A stretch of DNA of 6,177 nucleotides. Source: an uncultured Blautia sp. (GTDB lineage Bacteria > Bacillota > Clostridia > Lachnospirales > Lachnospiraceae). The notes beneath the pieces are model-generated. The model saw only the letters and a program-made list of their open reading frames with translations, made no database searches and was not told the DNA's origin. Positions 5,622-6,177 of this stretch are shown one piece after another (positions within the stretch are counted from its first letter, which is position 1; each line of letters starts with the position of its first letter). A program made the translations under genes and the position numbers. Where the stretch lies: contig URWL01000131.1 in NCBI GenBank assembly GCA_900551465.1, forward strand, positions 1-6,177, in the 5' to 3' direction.

Positions 5622-6177
5622 TTATGCTTCCACACCAAAATGTTCAAAAAGGATTTTTTCTGCTTCTGCGCTCCAGAGACCACGATTGTTTTTGCATACT
5701 TCATCCAGTTTTTTAAGCAGCGGATCTGTTTCGCCTAACTTTCCAAAATCCTCAATAGCTGTCAAAGGCATATCAAACTGGGTATAAGTAAGCTTTTTGC
5801 CTCCCGGGATATTTGGAAGGTTTAAAGTAGCATCTGCGATACTGTCGATTCCTCCTACATGAGTAACCATAACTGCCGGCTCAATTTTTCCTTTTGCTGC
5901 CAGATCGTTTGCTTCGATCAGATCGTCGTTGTTTCCGCCTGTAGTACCAAGAATATGAGTGCTTGTATAATGTGCGTTGTAGAGATTGATTTCTGCTTTG
6001 AACTGGTTATCTGTAGGACCTGCGAAGAAATTCATGCAGCCGTCAAATGCAAGAAGCTGATCTCCAAGCTCTGCCACCTTGCGGTTAGGAATATAGACAA
6101 ATACATCATCGTAGCCCTTTCCGCCGGTAATATCTTTTAGTTCTTTTACAGGATTTTCCATTTTTGCTGTATTTACA
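5622..6177 (-). CDS. L-sorbose-1-phosphate-reductase-like zinc/NAD(P) dehydrogenase (5' end beyond window)
   Basis: This is the C-terminal 184 residues of a medium-chain dehydrogenase; the frame is open to the window edge. The first methionine visible (6161) is internal, because coding sequence of the same family look (VNTAK) runs on before it. The fragment covers the end of the nucleotide-binding fold (DITGGKGYDDVFVYIPN, then LLAFDGCMNFFAGPTD) and the C-terminal catalytic-domain return (HILGTTGGNNDDLIEA, then VMVTHVGGIDSIADA). I recognise this pattern as the SorE/sorbitol-dehydrogenase-like group, which interconverts a ketose 1-phosphate and a polyol phosphate with NAD(P)H. The zinc ligands and the GxGxxG motif would lie in the missing half, so the substrate is uncertain. 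HPr and Enzyme I follow in the same direction, 36 nt downstream, suggesting the tail of a PTS-linked polyol or ketose operon. The full protein is probably about 400 residues or more. Confidence 0.82.
   Translation of the reverse strand, partial: VNTAKMENPVKELKDITGGKGYDDVFVYIPNRKVAELGDQLLAFDGCMNFFAGPTDNQFKAEINLYNAHYTSTHILGTTGGNNDDLIEANDLAAKGKIEPAVMVTHVGGIDSIADATLNLPNIPGGKKLTYTQFDMPLTAIEDFGKLGETDPLLKKLDEVCKNNRGLWSAEAEKILFEHFGVEA

Noticed and set aside
5622..6140. Plus-strand frames opposite the dehydrogenase and the HPr 5' region
   Set aside because: They are antisense shadows of well-supported minus-strand genes, with no motif or translation signal.
6159..6161. Start codon of the dehydrogenase at the ATG at 6161
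   Set aside because: The frame stays open to the window edge and the protein from this ATG would lack the whole catalytic half and most of the nucleotide-binding fold. It is an internal methionine.

Overview
The window looks like a carbohydrate-uptake neighbourhood from a low-to-mid GC Firmicute. A gut clostridium of the Lachnospiraceae type is my best guess, from the gene families, AGGAGG-type ribosome binding sites and AT-rich intergenic DNA; no rRNA or other phylogenetic marker is present. All six genes lie on the minus strand, so transcription runs from high to low coordinates. The genes at both edges are cut by the window.

Right-hand block (6177 to 3718): the C-terminal part of an L-sorbose-1-phosphate-reductase-like zinc/NAD(P) dehydrogenase (SorE type), then HPr, then PTS Enzyme I. 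HPr starts 36 nt after the dehydrogenase stop, and Enzyme I overlaps HPr by an ATGA, so the three look like the tail of one polyol/ketose operon. A strong rho-independent terminator (3639-3675) closes it.

Left-hand block (3593 to 1): a 181-bp gap carries that terminator, a perfect 12-bp palindrome and a promoter. Then comes an RpiR/MurR-family regulator (HTH plus SIS sugar-phosphate domain). A 157-bp regulatory gap follows, with a 27-bp near-palindrome, repeated half-sites, a promoter and a cre-like site. Next are a beta-glucoside-type PTS permease with domains in the order EIIB-EIIC-EIIA and, 14 nt behind it, the first 252 codons of a GH1 6-phospho-beta-glucosidase. No intergenic gap exceeds 300 bases.

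Working together: the phosphate path is PEP to Enzyme I (His183), to HPr (His15), to EIIA (His551), to EIIB (Cys28), to the incoming beta-glucoside. GH1 then splits the phosphorylated sugar, and the RpiR protein probably senses a sugar phosphate to control permease and hydrolase. All phosphotransfer steps of one uptake route are encoded within about 5 kb, although whether this HPr/Enzyme I pair is the cell's general pair or a local one cannot be told here. I see no mobile element, CRISPR array, RNA gene or clearly new system. The points most worth a second look are the operator-like DNA between the regulator and the permease, the short C-terminus of Enzyme I, and the placement of HPr/Enzyme I in a sugar-specific operon.
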